Positions 12,301 to 21,309 are shown, counted from the stretch's first letter. The stretch: DNA of 64,000 nucleotides from Lamellibrachia satsuma (GCA_033239005.1 BSQZ01000034.1:3823501-3887500), one strand, 5' to 3'. Program-made: numbers and translations. Notes: generated from the sequence alone by a model not told the origin.

Positions 12301-15300
12301 AGTTCACTTAGAACTTCTACTACAGTTCACTCAGAACTTCTACTACAGTTCACTCACAACTTTTACTACAATTCACTTAGAACTTCTACTACAGTTCACT
12401 CAGAACTTCTACTAAAGTTCACTTAGAACTTCTACTACAGTTCACTCAGAACGTCTACTACAGTTCACTTAGAACTTCTGCTACAGTTCACTTAGAACTT
12501 CTACTACAGTTCACTTAGAACTTCTACTACAGTTCACTTAGAACTTCTACTACTGTTCACTCAGAACTTTTACTAAAGTTCACTTAGAACTTCTACTACA
12601 GTTCACTCAGAACTTCTACTACATTTCACTCAGAACTTCTACTACAGTTCACTCAAAACTTCTGCTACAGTTCACTCAGAACTTCTGCTACAGTTCACTT
12701 AGAACTTCTACTACAGTTCACTTAGAACTTCTACTACAGTTCACTTAGAACTTCTACTACAGTTCACTTAGAACTTCTACTATAGTTCACTTAGAACTTT
12801 TACTACAGTTCACTCAGCTGTATAAATGAGCACCTGGCTACAGACAATGATGGATATGTGAACGAATAGTCTTTGCGCAGTAATTGCGTTGTGGCTGAAT
12901 GCTTCCCAGAGAAGTCAAGATGGCGTTGGAATGAACAGATCTGCCAGGGGGTGAAGTGTAAGGTCTGCCAGGGGGTGAAGTGTAAGGCACTCTAAACAGT
13001 CCTGAGGACTGGATACTGCGCGCTATATATTCAAACGTACCTTTTTACCTTTTACTCTTAAAACCTCAGGGGCACCAAACCAGATTCATTAAGCATGATA
13101 TCGCAGTATCATCATATTTAAGAATGAAAGGCTGCCAAGGATATAGGGTGGAAAGATAAATTTTAAAAGATACACCTTGAGATTTTTACATGTGTTGTCC
13201 ATCACTGTCATCATTGTCAATATTACAATAAAAAAATTGTTTTCATTATTATTATTATCATGATTATTATCAGAAGATAGTGTTTGTAGTATGTCAGATT
13301 TTGATGTCTATAATCTAGTGTTTTCTGTCTTTCTCCAGAACTTGGTTAGTTCTGCTCCTGATCCATAGTATGTTACCCCACCTGGAGGCCATCACTATAG
13401 CACCCTTCATACATGCCCTTGCCGTTAAGCGAAAGGTACCCTTTGAGGGCATGGTATTGAAGTCAGGTAAGTCTAGTTTTTTCTTCTTCTATTACTTTTA
13501 TTTTTCAAGCGTTTTTTATCAGGGAATCAACTGAGTCTTAAAATATGATTTGACTGTTACTTATTTAACATTAAAATGAAACAGATAGCGGTCAAATTAT
13601 ATTTAGAAATTATGGTTAATTAAAGCACATTTGGGTGGTCATTGCGTTTACATGATATTACATTATTACATGATATCACAATAAAAATAATCAGACTTTA
13701 TACCTTTGATATAAATGGCGCAAGGGAGAAAACAGAGATGAACATGATATTCCCAAGCAAGCCACCAGATGGCAGTGTTGTGTGATTCAGGTCCACGCCT
13801 GGCATTTGTCGTGCTGCCTGATGCATTTGCAGCATCCGAAGTATCGAGTGTCTGGGTGTGTCTCTATTACGTCCACCTTGTGCTGTTCGCTTTACACAGG
13901 CAGGTGAGACTGATATTATATTTACACATTTTCACGGTCTAAACATAATCATTATTTGGCACATCATACGCCAAAACCGTGTACTCTTTTGTAATACTCA
14001 GAAACCAAGAGATGAATTTAATTATATTTTTTGTTGTGTCCTACATTGGCATTTTGTGATATGTCTAATTATTGCCACAAAATTGCTGCTTCATTTTCAG
14101 GCCCTCGTTCTGCTCACTATAGTGGAGAACATCGCAGAGTTTGCACCAAAATATACCCAGATTATCTTCCGTCGTAACGAAGTGTTAACGTTAACCCTCT
14201 GCATCTTTGGCTTCCTGCTTGGACTACCCCATGTGACCCAGGTAATTTTTTTTATCAATAATTAATTTTCAACGAACTGTTAAAATTCCAGAATAAAATT
14301 TTTTAAATACGACACCATATATAACAATGGAATTAAGGGGTAAATAAAGGTGCTGAAAGGGGGTGAGCAGTGTAATACTTATCTGTGATTCACCCCCGGC
14401 CAGTATATTTATTATATAGATACGATGTCCTGTCAAATAATGATAAATTAAAATCCATACACTGCTTAAAAATAAACGTGTGATGTTATCCTCACAAAAC
14501 TGTTTTGCTGATGGGCAAGAATTTTTTATTACACTTATTTTGTATCACTTAATCTTGTGTCAGTATTTTGTGTACATTCTCTGTATGTAGCTGAAGTAAA
14601 CTACGGAACTACGTACTAACTCTGACGCAAATGTCAAACCTGATTTTGTGCTCAGAAATAACTTTGTTGTTAAAATGAATGTTTTTACCCACTGGTGTTG
14701 TTAAAAATGAATGTTTTGGCCTACTGGTTTTGTTAAAATTAATGTTTTTACCCACTGGTGTTGTTAAAATGAATGTTTTGACCTACTGGTGTATGTTCAA
14801 GATTTGTTTAATTTGGAGGAGGCTTTGTGTAGTATCGTACATGATGTATTTAAAAAAAAAACATTTATTTTTCATCACAGTTCATAAGGATGCTGACTTT
14901 GAGCGCACGCAGGTAGTTTCACATTATAATGGCAGAAGTGCCACCTGGTGGATACAGAGTTGCTATTGCAATGCCTATATGGACATTGTACTAGCGATTA
15001 TGGGGGGGCCTTTATTCACTTTCACATGTTGCTCAGAGTTTCGACCGGAGCAGTGGAGGCGGAGGTCGTTGTGTGCATAGCTCATCTTTAGTTATTGCAG
15101 TCTCCGTAATATCCATTTCTCTGTGAAAACTGAAACACTAAGGTAAGTAAACTATTACAGAAGTACATGGAAACCGGCATCACAATAAAGAAAAACATTT
15201 CAAGGCACACGTTTCTCTAAAACAACACAGTGTCGAACGGTTAATCAATAAAGCACAAATCCTAAAAACACAGCTGTACAAATAAAAAGTGTGCATATGC

Positions 15301-18300
15301 TGTGGTGGCAAATTATTATAAATAATAGTGACATAGTTTCAAAGTAAATTAACTAACAAATCACCTCTTTGAGCCGCACTAAGCCATATAACGGGCATCG
15401 TCTAGCTAATGTACTAGTGATGCTATGGCCCCCTGTCGCTTGAAAAGCTCGCCACTGTCAAATAGCAACAGCTGCTATAACAGACATATTTTACTCTTTC
15501 TTCACGGGTTCACAGGTCAATATATTTACGTTCCATGTGGGGTCTGATGTTAAATCATAATGGTTTCATACTGTGTCATATCTTTTGAGGTGGCCCCTAA
15601 CTGCATTTGTTCACGATACAATGGATATTTCTTCATCTGTTTTCAGGGCGGCTCCTATCTATCTCGGCTGCTCGACTTCTCTCTCCCACGATTACTGCCC
15701 GTTCTGGCCGTACTGACTACCATACCATTGGTCAAGGCATATGGTCAGTCTCTGAATTTGTGCATCTACCACTTTCAAATTCCACGGGGTGATTTCTGCA
15801 ACATTTAAAGGGAATGCACTACAATTTTTGTAGATTAACCGAGCGAATGTTTTAAAGGACATCGCAACACTGAATTTGTTAGTATTTATTACACCTCAGT
15901 TGGTTAAAATAATATCTATACAATACATGTTTCCATCATGATCTTTCATTGTTTAATATTTTTGAAAACACGATTTGGCAGTGAAATGAAACATGCCAGT
16001 TTAGCGATGTATATTTATGGTAACACGACAGATCAGTAAATCTTGTTGTGACTTGATTCTTGATTGGTCTGTAAAATATTCATTTTATACTATTTCTGAT
16101 GGTAAATATACTACAGCTATAAATACTAAAACATGAAGTATCACATTGTTAGCTTAGGTGAACTTTGAGAAAAAAATTGGAACTACATACTACGTCCGAT
16201 GTAAATGTCAAACTTTTTATGCTAAGAAATAACCTTGTTGTTAAAATGAATGTTTTGACCCACTGATGTTGTTAAAATGAATGTTTTGACGCACTGGTGT
16301 TGTTAAAATGAATGTTTTGACCCACTGGTGTTGTTAAAATGAATGTTTTGACCCACTGGTGTTGTTAAAATGAATGTTTTGACCCACTGGTGTTGTTAAA
16401 ATGAATGTTTTGACCCACTGGTGTTGTTAAAATTAATGTTTTGACCTACTGGTGTATGTTCAGGATTTGTTTCGTTTGGAGGAGGCTTTGTGTAGTATCG
16501 TACATGATGTATTTAAAAAAAGCATTTATATTTGATCACAGTTCATAAGGATGCTGACTTTGAGCGCACGCAGGTAGTTTCACATTATAATGGCAGAAGT
16601 GCCACCTGGTGGATACAGAGTTGCTATTGCAATGCCTATATGGACATTGTACTAGCGATTATGGGGGGTCTTTATTCGCTTTCACATGTTGCTCAGAGTT
16701 TCGACAATTGATTCGAATCAGGGATATATGTGCCTGTAATCTAAGGTATATTGAGGGTAACTGGTGTTACTTACATATCATCTCTGCCCCACAGTGAGGC
16801 TGGAGCCCCTTCATCTTCCCATTGAACGCGTCTTCATGATGGGTTGGTTTGTACTTGCGTCAATTGCTGCTGCGGTAAGTGAAAAGTGTGTTTGTAGTGA
16901 CTTCATTTCAAGATCAAGAACATCAAAGACGTTTCAAATATTCAAACAAATCAGTTTGTAATACAATTTAAACAAACTCAGCTTATGAATGAAAAGCTTG
17001 AAGGAGTAACACAGAAGTGACTTACTCATATGGTTGTGTTACTCCATTACTACAATACTTAAAGTAGCTAACTATTAAAATATATCTTCATCAAATTTCG
17101 TATATGGTTACAGATATACAAACATAAATCATGTACGGTTATGTATAATTTTATGCTACTGTGATAACCATTACGTGTCTTCAGTATATCTATTTTGCAT
17201 AACTTTCCAACAGCTTCTCCTATGAAATGATTTTAAATAGTTGAAATCTAGCTATACTAACAATACTGACATTAAATGAATTCACTCATATTGTCTTAGC
17301 CACGTATTCAATAGTAGTGTCTGTGCATTGATATTGATCATTCATTTTTATTATCATATTTCGCTATGAAATTATCAGTTTCACTGTGACCTGTAATTTG
17401 TATGACTATATTCATACAATTTACCACAATCATTATGATGATATAACCATGTAACACCAACATGCTGGATTCTTGATGAACCAATGGCTTCCTTGTCCAC
17501 TTGCCATTTTGGATTTTGTTTTTGATGGCAATCTTGTTAAATCACATTATTTCTTTCTGTAATCATTGTAGTAATTTGGTTGATAATTTACTTCTAATTT
17601 TTAATTATATATATATATATATATTTAGTTAGTTTTCCTTTAAATAAATTTTATTTGTTGTAAAATAAATTTATATGTATTTTATGCAACCAACGACGCA
17701 AGCCAGGTGTAAGGATATGAAAAGGCCAAATAAATGACGTTTATTAAGAGTATGCCTAATGGCATATTATTCCGCTTAAAAGCATGAAGTGTGGACCCTG
17801 TAACATGCGCCAAGCATGTGGCTGAGCCTCATACAAAGCCGCTTGGACACAATGCTCCCAGAGCCCACACTTCGACATAGCAATACAGTACATGTAGTAA
17901 TATTCATACAACACAATACAATTCATGGCATCATCACCAGCACATTAAAAACATTACCCAATACCGACAATACTCGACACAAACCTATTTGCATATACTG
18001 CATTACTGGACTACACTACTTGCTAAGATTCCTACTCTATATATTTTTGTAACCTAAAAGGTGGGGCCATAACGCCACCGTTCACCGAAAACTGTGAACA
18101 CCCCCACCTTCTGCATATAATTGTTTATTTCATGCATTTTATGTGAAGCGCACCAAGCTTTCAAGGAAACTGCTATATAAAATAAATTGGTTATCATTAA
18201 AATGATCTGATTGCAGGCGTTACTTACATACCACACAGTTGCCTTCATGTCACCATTTATGGCCCAACTTGGGTTGCCTGCCTGGGCCATCACACTCGGC

Positions 18301-19303
18301 TGGTTTATCACTGTCTGTCCCCTGGTGGTCAGTGTGGTGGCTGGGGTCACTCACGCCCTCTGCAGGGCGAAAGGGACACTGCCAGAGGTAAGTTGATTTT
18401 ACTGTCAGGATCTCGTATGTTTTTTTTATTTCTGAAGGCAAGTTTGCATGAGTGAGTTATGCCCCAACTGGTCAGGCTACACGGTGTCGCGTGATACGGC
18501 ACAGCTAAATTATGTGTGTGTGTGTTTAGACGAGCATTTTGAGAAATTGCATGTGTGAACTATTGACTCGTACCAATCCTGACTTCAACTTTGATTAACG
18601 GTCAGTTGCCGATTTTACCACTGCTTCAAAATTGCGCCCGACTGTCTGTCCACTTACACCCAGTCCCAATTCCAGCAACACAATCTTAGACACAAACTGG
18701 CCTCGCTGTTCGCTCTTGCAAGATTGTTTACATGACTGATTCTTGCATTGTGGTATCACATGACACTGTGTCAGCTTAGAAAAAAAATCAGTTGTGTAAA
18801 TATGACTCAACACCACACCATGAACGACCATGACTCGGTCAAGTTTGGTTGTTCGTGATTAAATACATTACATAGAATAGGATTGTGAATCAGGTACATA
18901 ATTCCAGTTTATTTTAAGACTGTTATATGGTATGCAGATTTATAAGGCTTTATACAGAATTTCAAGTAAAAAAATATGGATTTCAACCAAAAAATATGGC
19001 AGGTTTGTAAATGTTGCTTTTATTGTATATATGTTTTTATCATCATCATCAATTAAGAAATGCTAATCAGTATCATTTCTCTTACAGCGGATACTTGAAA
19101 TTTTTCAAGTTGATACAACAATTGGAATCAATGAAACTGAAAGTGAAACTGGAAGCGTGTGCGCATTCCCTTCACCTTCCTGCAGGGCAAAGGCCAAGGT
19201 CAAAAAGAAACCAAGACTTTGGGAAGCAACGCAGCGTCCGACCGAAGTCCGCGTCGTCGCTGGAGCAAGCGGATCCAGTGATGGTCATGTGACAAAGCTT
19301 TGA
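253..19303 (+). CDS. SLC6 (neurotransmitter:sodium symporter) fold membrane protein, 13 exons, 590 aa
   Basis: Coding exons: 253-394, 1028-1162, 1943-2081, 5077-5209, 5744-5914, 6667-6773, 13339-13466, 13791-13903, 14101-14241, 15647-15743, 16795-16874, 18217-18387, 19088-19303; every junction is AG/GT and all phases agree. The product has about 12 TM segments and follows the SLC6 order: TM1 ending WTFPYY, TM3 with YNV and PLPW, TM4 after SWPGDVPWHL, TM6 W-A-Q, TM7-8 link GPRLAFVVLPDA, TM9 ending GLPHVTQ-GG, TM12 PAWAITLGW. Length is normal for SLC6. It is odd in that residues that hold Na+ in LeuT look replaced (T30/M31/A35 in TM1, C252 in TM6, H285 in TM7, H354/R355 in TM8) and the second extracellular loop is short without the usual cysteine pair. 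It may be a sodium-independent or non-transporting member. Family certain, substrate unknown. The start has a good context (GCCATGG) with an in-frame stop upstream at 235. Confidence 0.9.
374..590 (+). repeat. 43-bp minisatellite carrying the exon 1 splice donor, about 5 copies
   Basis: GT donors recur at 395, 438, 481, 524 and 567, exactly 43 bp apart, each within ACACACAGGTAGAG. The first copy straddles the true exon 1/intron 1 border; the last has point changes. Confidence 0.93.
718..770 (+). mobile_element. 3' end of CR1-like LINE family A
   Basis: CTTGTCCATTTGCCATCTGG followed by a GTTAAATTTT-type tail matches the 3' ends of the larger family A copies (3.04-4.57 kb on minus, 55.93 kb on plus). 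Only the last ~50 bp are present. Confidence 0.6.
770..990 (+). repeat. AT-rich tandem tail (TCTAGTTAAATATTGTTAA type)
   Basis: Irregular repeats of a 10-20 bp TTAAAT/TTGTTAA unit directly after the LINE 3' end; best read as expansion of the LINE's short-repeat tail. Confidence 0.65.
1028..1162 (+). CDS. SLC6-like exon 2, residues 48-92, TM2
   Basis: Reads VLFLVAYYVLLALLCVPVTF then a LRLGG turn, equivalent to the SLC6 segment that ends with the LE-x-x-LGQ turn; the usual Glu is absent. Acceptor CCCTCAG, donor GTGAGT, phase 1 at both ends. Confidence 0.9.
1943..2081 (+). CDS. SLC6-like exon 3, residues 93-138, TM3
   Basis: Contains the TM3 pattern VVYNVQVGYGLFYILAS followed by LPW. The exon ends TCCACTCCCAG and the donor GTTTGTTAA starts a long minisatellite whose unit repeats this very junction. 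An NST sequon lies at the end of this exon. Confidence 0.9.
2068..2916 (+). repeat. 21-bp minisatellite carrying the exon 3 splice donor, with a 63-bp higher-order unit
   Basis: About 40 copies of CCACCCCCAGGTTTGTTAACC starting at the exon 3 junction. From about 2430 to 2850 three variants alternate (CCTAGGTTTG, CCCAGGTTTG, CCACGTTGG) giving a 63-bp period. The open frames on both strands are by-products of the period being a multiple of three and of the lack of stops; they are not genes. Confidence 0.95.
3040..4570 (-). mobile_element. CR1-like LINE family A, 5'-truncated, RT to 3' end
   Basis: The minus strand encodes RT pieces in shifted frames: NYRPVSLTSMICKLLEK (fingers), SGVPQGSVLG, LKFADDTK (catalytic box near 3985), LGVTISADMKVSEQCGI and RPHLEYCIQAW (thumb). 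The 3' end has GATGGCAAATCTTGTTAAAT. Several frameshifts and stops make it dead. It lies antisense in intron 3 of the SLC6-like gene. Confidence 0.88.
4575..5076. other. Intron 3 remainder
   Basis: AT-rich sequence with no frame, repeat or family match that I can support. Confidence 0.5.
5077..5209 (+). CDS. SLC6-like exon 4, residues 139-183, short EL2 and TM4
   Basis: Begins with one base completing Ser, then NIFLESSGSISWPGDVPWHL and a hydrophobic TM4 ending RGMEGFGK, matching the SLC6 loop/TM4 signature. No EL2 cysteines are present. Donor GTAGGG. Confidence 0.88.
5744..5914 (+). CDS. SLC6-like exon 5, residues 184-240, TM5 and EL3
   Basis: TM5 (VSVSLLLVLLVYSH) is followed by a loop NFYADPSEVKDSTF in the place of the SLC6 'YL-P-W' loop. 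Phase 0 at both ends; acceptor CCTACAG, donor GTGGGT. Confidence 0.85.
6205..6520 (+). repeat. Degenerate ~15-bp repeat (GGCATGATATTTGTA type)
   Basis: About 20 imperfect copies of an AAGRCATGATATTTGT motif in intron 5. Confidence 0.75.
6667..6773 (+). CDS. SLC6-like exon 6, residues 241-275, TM6
   Basis: Found by phase and pattern: MWTRALEQHVGC then GILPTLGKHLG matches the unwound TM6 of SLC6 (W-x-x-A-x-x-Q, glycine-rich turn). The acceptor TTGTAG is weak in pyrimidines; the donor GTAAGT is ideal. The split codon completes exactly with exon 7 across a 6.5-kb repeat-filled intron. Confidence 0.78.
7085..8620 (-). mobile_element. LINE family D remnant with endonuclease-to-RT internal deletion
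   Basis: Minus strand reads, in order, an APE-endonuclease start (FNILSSNIQSINAKF near 8430), then an abrupt join near 8350 to RT late palm (INDKLLKINEWLKIYKLSLN), then thumb (LIYNSLIVSHINYCITVWG, QKKALRIITLSNYNSHTEPL). The endonuclease core, RT fingers and catalytic box are missing. The 3' end lies near 7085 with a GAAGAAGAAGAA run. Stops are scattered. It sits in intron 6 of the SLC6-like gene. Confidence 0.75.
9270..9395 (+). repeat. 51-bp tandem repeat, ~2.5 copies
   Basis: ACAGCAGTTTTGCAGTAAAA recurs at 9324 and 9375, with an earlier partial copy. It forms part of a TTTGCAGT-rich block from 9180. Confidence 0.7.
9430..9765 (+). repeat. Tandem duplication of a ~170-bp block
   Basis: Two diverged copies share, in order, CTGTGTTGC-CAATACC, TTGCTA-TC-GC, a GG-GG-TT-A-C-AGCAGGC stretch, TCTGGTATGTGGG-AAGCTTGA and GTAAT-GCCTA-TGGG. 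Confidence 0.65.
9850..10190 (-). mobile_element. LINE ORF1 remnant, coiled coil plus C-terminal domain (L1/Tx1-like)
   Basis: Minus-strand reading gives a coiled-coil stretch (INSLNVHIENVTKQV, then a heptad piece around ELEKKINALEESSDN) running into a 'LE-x-TRR' signature, then after a frame break NGKIMVKDLPSKVNEITTDD, resembling the C-terminal motif of L1-type ORF1 proteins. At least two frameshifts. Family call is by eye. Confidence 0.5.
10295..10625 (+). repeat. 22-bp minisatellite, about 15 copies
   Basis: Unit GGCAATACTCTATCACTTGC + GT, with variants at CGT/CAT. It is open in all three forward frames only because 22-bp units happen to lack stops. Confidence 0.95.
10768..12815 (+). repeat. 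23-bp satellite-like array, about 89 copies
   Basis: Unit TTCACTYAGAACTTCTACTA + CAG over 2.05 kb. The main variable site is C/T in ACTYAG; rarer CTGCT and TTTTACT variants cluster in the second half, so sub-blocks were amplified together. Each unit ends in an acceptor-like TTCTACTACAG. Confidence 0.97.
12817..13055 (+). mobile_element. SINE tail fragment
   Basis: Shares AGCTGTATAAATGAGCACCT, GGATATGTGAACGAATAGTC and CCTGAGGACTGGATAC with the SINE at 21027-21245. The tRNA head is absent, and a 24-bp piece (ATCTGCCAGGGGGTGAAGTG...) is duplicated inside. Confidence 0.65.
13339..13466 (+). CDS. SLC6-like exon 7, residues 276-318, TM7
   Basis: TWLVLLLIHSMLPHLEAIT corresponds to TM7; His285 sits where LeuT has the sodium-binding Asn286. 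Acceptor TTCTCCAG, donor GTAAGT, phase 1 out. Confidence 0.86.
13762..13775 (+). promoter_or_regulatory. CTCF-like motif
   Basis: CCACCAGATGGCAG fits the consensus CCASYAGRKGGCRS at every position. It lies 15 bp before exon 8; function is unproven. Confidence 0.35.
13791..13903 (+). CDS. SLC6-like exon 8, residues 319-356, TM7-TM8 link and first half of TM8
   Basis: GPRLAFVVLPDAF is a clear match to the conserved SLC6 'GPGLAF-YPEA' loop. The TM8 half ends ALHRQ where family members have a D-S-Q-type sodium-site sequence. The acceptor lies 15 bp after a CTCF-like motif at 13762. Confidence 0.92.
14101..14241 (+). CDS. SLC6-like exon 9, residues 357-403, end of TM8 and TM9
   Basis: IVENIAEFAPKYTQIIFRR matches the family VE...D..P..LR-R pattern, and TM9 ends LLGLPHVTQ, with the following GG on the next exon as in many SLC6 genes. 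Phase 0 at both ends. Confidence 0.93.
14590..15046 (+). repeat. Duplicated intronic cassette, copy 1 (intron 9)
   Basis: Shares with 16184-16706 a GGAACTAC-TACTA start, a ~31-bp minisatellite (GTTGTTAAAATGAATGTTTT), a TCATCACAG-type acceptor, a 32-nt stretch ending GAGCGCACGCAG, a GTAGTTT donor-like site, and a nearly identical ~130-bp segment to CAGAGTTTCGAC. Confidence 0.9.
15647..15743 (+). CDS. SLC6-like exon 10, residues 404-435, TM10
   Basis: GGSYLSRLLDFSLPRLLPV is the conserved 'GG-Y---L-D-Y' start of TM10. Acceptor TTTTCAG, donor GTCAGT, phase 1 out. This exon sits between the two copies of a duplicated intronic cassette. Confidence 0.92.
16184..16706 (+). repeat. Duplicated intronic cassette, copy 2 (intron 10)
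   Basis: Second copy of the segment at 14590-15046, in the same orientation, with more minisatellite units (about 7 versus 4). The 3' 150 bp are almost unchanged, so the duplication is recent or under constraint. Confidence 0.9.
16795..16874 (+). CDS. SLC6-like exon 11, residues 436-462, TM11
   Basis: Short exon: RLEPLHLPIERVFMMGWFVL then alanines, a single hydrophobic pass. Acceptor CCCACAG, donor GTAAGT. Confidence 0.82.
17465..17550 (+). mobile_element. LINE family A 3' end fragment
   Basis: CCAATGGCTTCCTTGTCCAC ... GATGGCAATCTTGTTAAATC matches the 3' end of the family A copy near 55930-55990. Confidence 0.75.
18217..18387 (+). CDS. SLC6-like exon 12, residues 463-519, TM12
   Basis: LGLPAWAITLGWFITVCPL is the typical SLC6 'P-WA--LGW-I' TM12. 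The exon ends RAKGTLPE before a GTAAGT donor. Confidence 0.92.
18474..18535 (+). repeat. Short interspersed motif shared with 63681-63731
   Basis: ACGGTGTCGCGTGATA and CAGCTAAATTATGTGTG occur in the same order here and at 63.7 kb. Confidence 0.6.
19088..19303 (+). CDS. SLC6-like exon 13, residues 520-590, cytoplasmic tail and stop
   Basis: Opens with RILEIFQVD, then a hydrophilic tail rich in K/R (KAKVKKKPRLW) and Ser/Gly, ending GHVTKL before TGA. VTKL resembles a C-terminal PDZ-binding sequence (x-T-x-Phi). The acceptor is CTTACAG. Confidence 0.85.
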   Translation, partial: RILEIFQVDTTIGINETESETGSVCAFPSPSCRAKAKVKKKPRLWEATQRPTEVRVVAGASGSSDGHVTKL

Positions 19304-19318
19304 CTTTTTGACCTCGAA

Positions 19319-19324
19319 AATAAA
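19319..19324 (+). terminator. Polyadenylation signal AATAAA of the SLC6-like gene
   Basis: AATAAA 16 bp after the stop codon. A second AATAAA lies near 19867. The first is unusually close to the stop, so the later one may be the main site. Confidence 0.5.
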
Positions 19325-19635
19325 TGAGGTTGCTATGTTTGCTCACTGAAATACGTGGTTCGTCGTAAATGCCTTTGGTTGACGTTTATTTATATACAGC
19401 TGCGGATTGGTAATTTTTACAATTTTTAGGGGGGGTGGAAGTGCGGAAAATGACTAAACATTGGTTTCCAAGCAATGCTAAGACTTTGTTTCAACCAAGT
19501 GTGAGATTAAAAAAATAACTCTTTCACAGTGTCTTGTAAAATGTGTGCAACAAATTGCGGAATTGTGTTCGTTATATAGTATCCGTGGATTCTATTTCAC
19601 ATGACAAAACCATTTTATTCTGACATTAATTTTCT

Positions 19636-19682
19636 TGTTTGTGGGACATCTTTAATATATTTTTAAAGATGTCCCACAAACT
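19636..19682. repeat. Perfect 20-bp inverted repeat
   Basis: TGTTTGTGGGACATCTTTAA, a 7-bp AT spacer, and its near-exact reverse complement. Possibly a palindromic element; it lies downstream of the SLC6-like poly(A) site. Confidence 0.8.
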
Positions 19683-20584
19683 AGTATACACTATAAGCAA
19701 AAATACGTTGCTGCACTCGACATTACATTGGTAAAAAAAGGTATTTTTATAATCTCGTAATTGGTTGACACCAAATCCAAACTTTGCTAGGAAAGTACGA
19801 AACCTGTTTTAGTAAATTTCTAGTTGTAAATGCACTTGTCTTCGTTCTGTTGTCCAGTCTTGTGGAAATAAAATTTTGGGGGGGATAACAAATCCTTCTT
19901 GTTAAGCAGGAAGCGCACGTTGTTTTCTATTGGTTGAGAACTATTTTCAGAAAATTATTTAATGTATTCGTACATAAATGTTTTATACATTGATTTTTGC
20001 TGTTGGATTTAATGTATATTTCGCAGTTGTATGATCAAAAATTGGAGAGTGCACTATGTTTTATTGGCATCTGCTCTGAGAGTTTGTTATTATTATCATC
20101 TTTATTCGGACTCAAGATCCACAAACATGTATATATTAAACAAATTATAAAATTCCATATTAGAAGCAGCTGTTAGAAAACAAATTATTATTGTCTATTA
20201 TCATGATCTGTGTAAATGAATTGTAAAATATAAAGGAAATATGTTGCTCTAAATAGTGATGTCTTCAAGTAGGGGACCTGGATTCAGTGGCTTATTTTAA
20301 ACAATCCAAAGGGGGCCATGGACCCTAAACACCCCATTGCCTGGAATATTAGTATGGGCTGAAGATTTCTAACATGACCCTTATTTTGCTGAATACAGTC
20401 TGATGGCGTGTGAAAATACATTAAGAAAATATTGTTGTGTTGCAATGATGTGATATTATAACAACAATTGTGCTAGTAGAAATAATTTTTTATTATGTGG
20501 ACATGTTTGGAAATCAACTTTTGGTTGAAGAAACATTATAATGCTAAATCCTGATTTAAGGGCACTTTATCCAGTGTAAAGATT

Positions 20585-20910
20585 TATAGGACGGGGTTGC
20601 TTGATGGTTAGAGCACTGTATCAGTCGAGAGGACTAGGGGTTGAGACCAACCATTGCTGTTTCAAAACCTGGGCAAATTCGTTCACCCCACTTTGCCTGT
20701 GTCTTTCGGAGGAGACACTAAAACTGTTGGTCCCTCCTACTTAGTGGCTATGCCAGGGGAAGTAAAAGATCCCACACCAGGGGTAAATGTGTAACCTGTC
20801 GTGGACTCGCCTAGTCTATTCTCAAAATAGGATGGGCTGCGTAAACACATCTTACAACCTGTGGTGTTGAAAGCCACGGCCGAGTATTGAATCTCAGGCT
20901 CCTACAATAA
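20585..20910 (+). mobile_element. tRNA-derived SINE
   Basis: Head with A-box-like TGGTTAGAGCACTG (20605) and B-box-like GGGTTGAGACCAAC (about 20638), then a body shared with the next SINE: TGCTGTTTCAAAACCTGGGC, TTCGTTCACCCCACTT. The spacing is right for a Pol III promoter. Not a functional tRNA. Confidence 0.75.
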
Positions 20911-21026
20911 CGAGAGATTGTGAGTGAAATGTGTAGTATGAGGATGACAATGTCTAAAGATTTGAAGGTTATTTTGTTGTCTGTGCCATTGACTAGGCGG
21001 TCAGCCGATGTTATTTAAGAATATAT

Positions 21027-21245
21027 ACAGGGCATAGTAGCACAGTTACCAGAACGTCGGAGTCTCAATTGAAAGAACCCGGATTTGATTCCTCTTACTG
21101 CTGTTTCGAAACCTGGGTAATTTTGTTCACTCCACTTCGCCTTAGCTGTGTAAACAAGTACCTGGCTACAGAGGTGGATATGTGAATGAATAGTCTTTGA
21201 GTAGTCCTGTGGACTGGATACCGTGCTATATAAGAACCTACCTTT
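21027..21245 (+). mobile_element. SINE, second family member
   Basis: B-box-like ACCCGGATTTGATTCCT, then CTGCTGTTTCGAAACCTGGG and TTTTGTTCACTCCACTTCGC shared with 20655-20705; the tail (CCTGTGGACTGGATACCGTG CTATATAAG) is shared with 12817-13055. It ends in short TTATCATTAT. Confidence 0.7.
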
Positions 21246-21309
21246 ATCATTATAAGAATGCATTCATTGTTGTTATTCTGAAGTGCTTATGTCAATGTCA
21301 GTGTTGTAG

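Noticed and set aside
10768..12815. CRISPR array
   Set aside because: Units are directly adjacent with no unique spacers, and the genome is animal.
20585..20660. Functional tRNA gene
   Set aside because: A- and B-box-like motifs exist but no intact cloverleaf or terminator; it is a SINE head.
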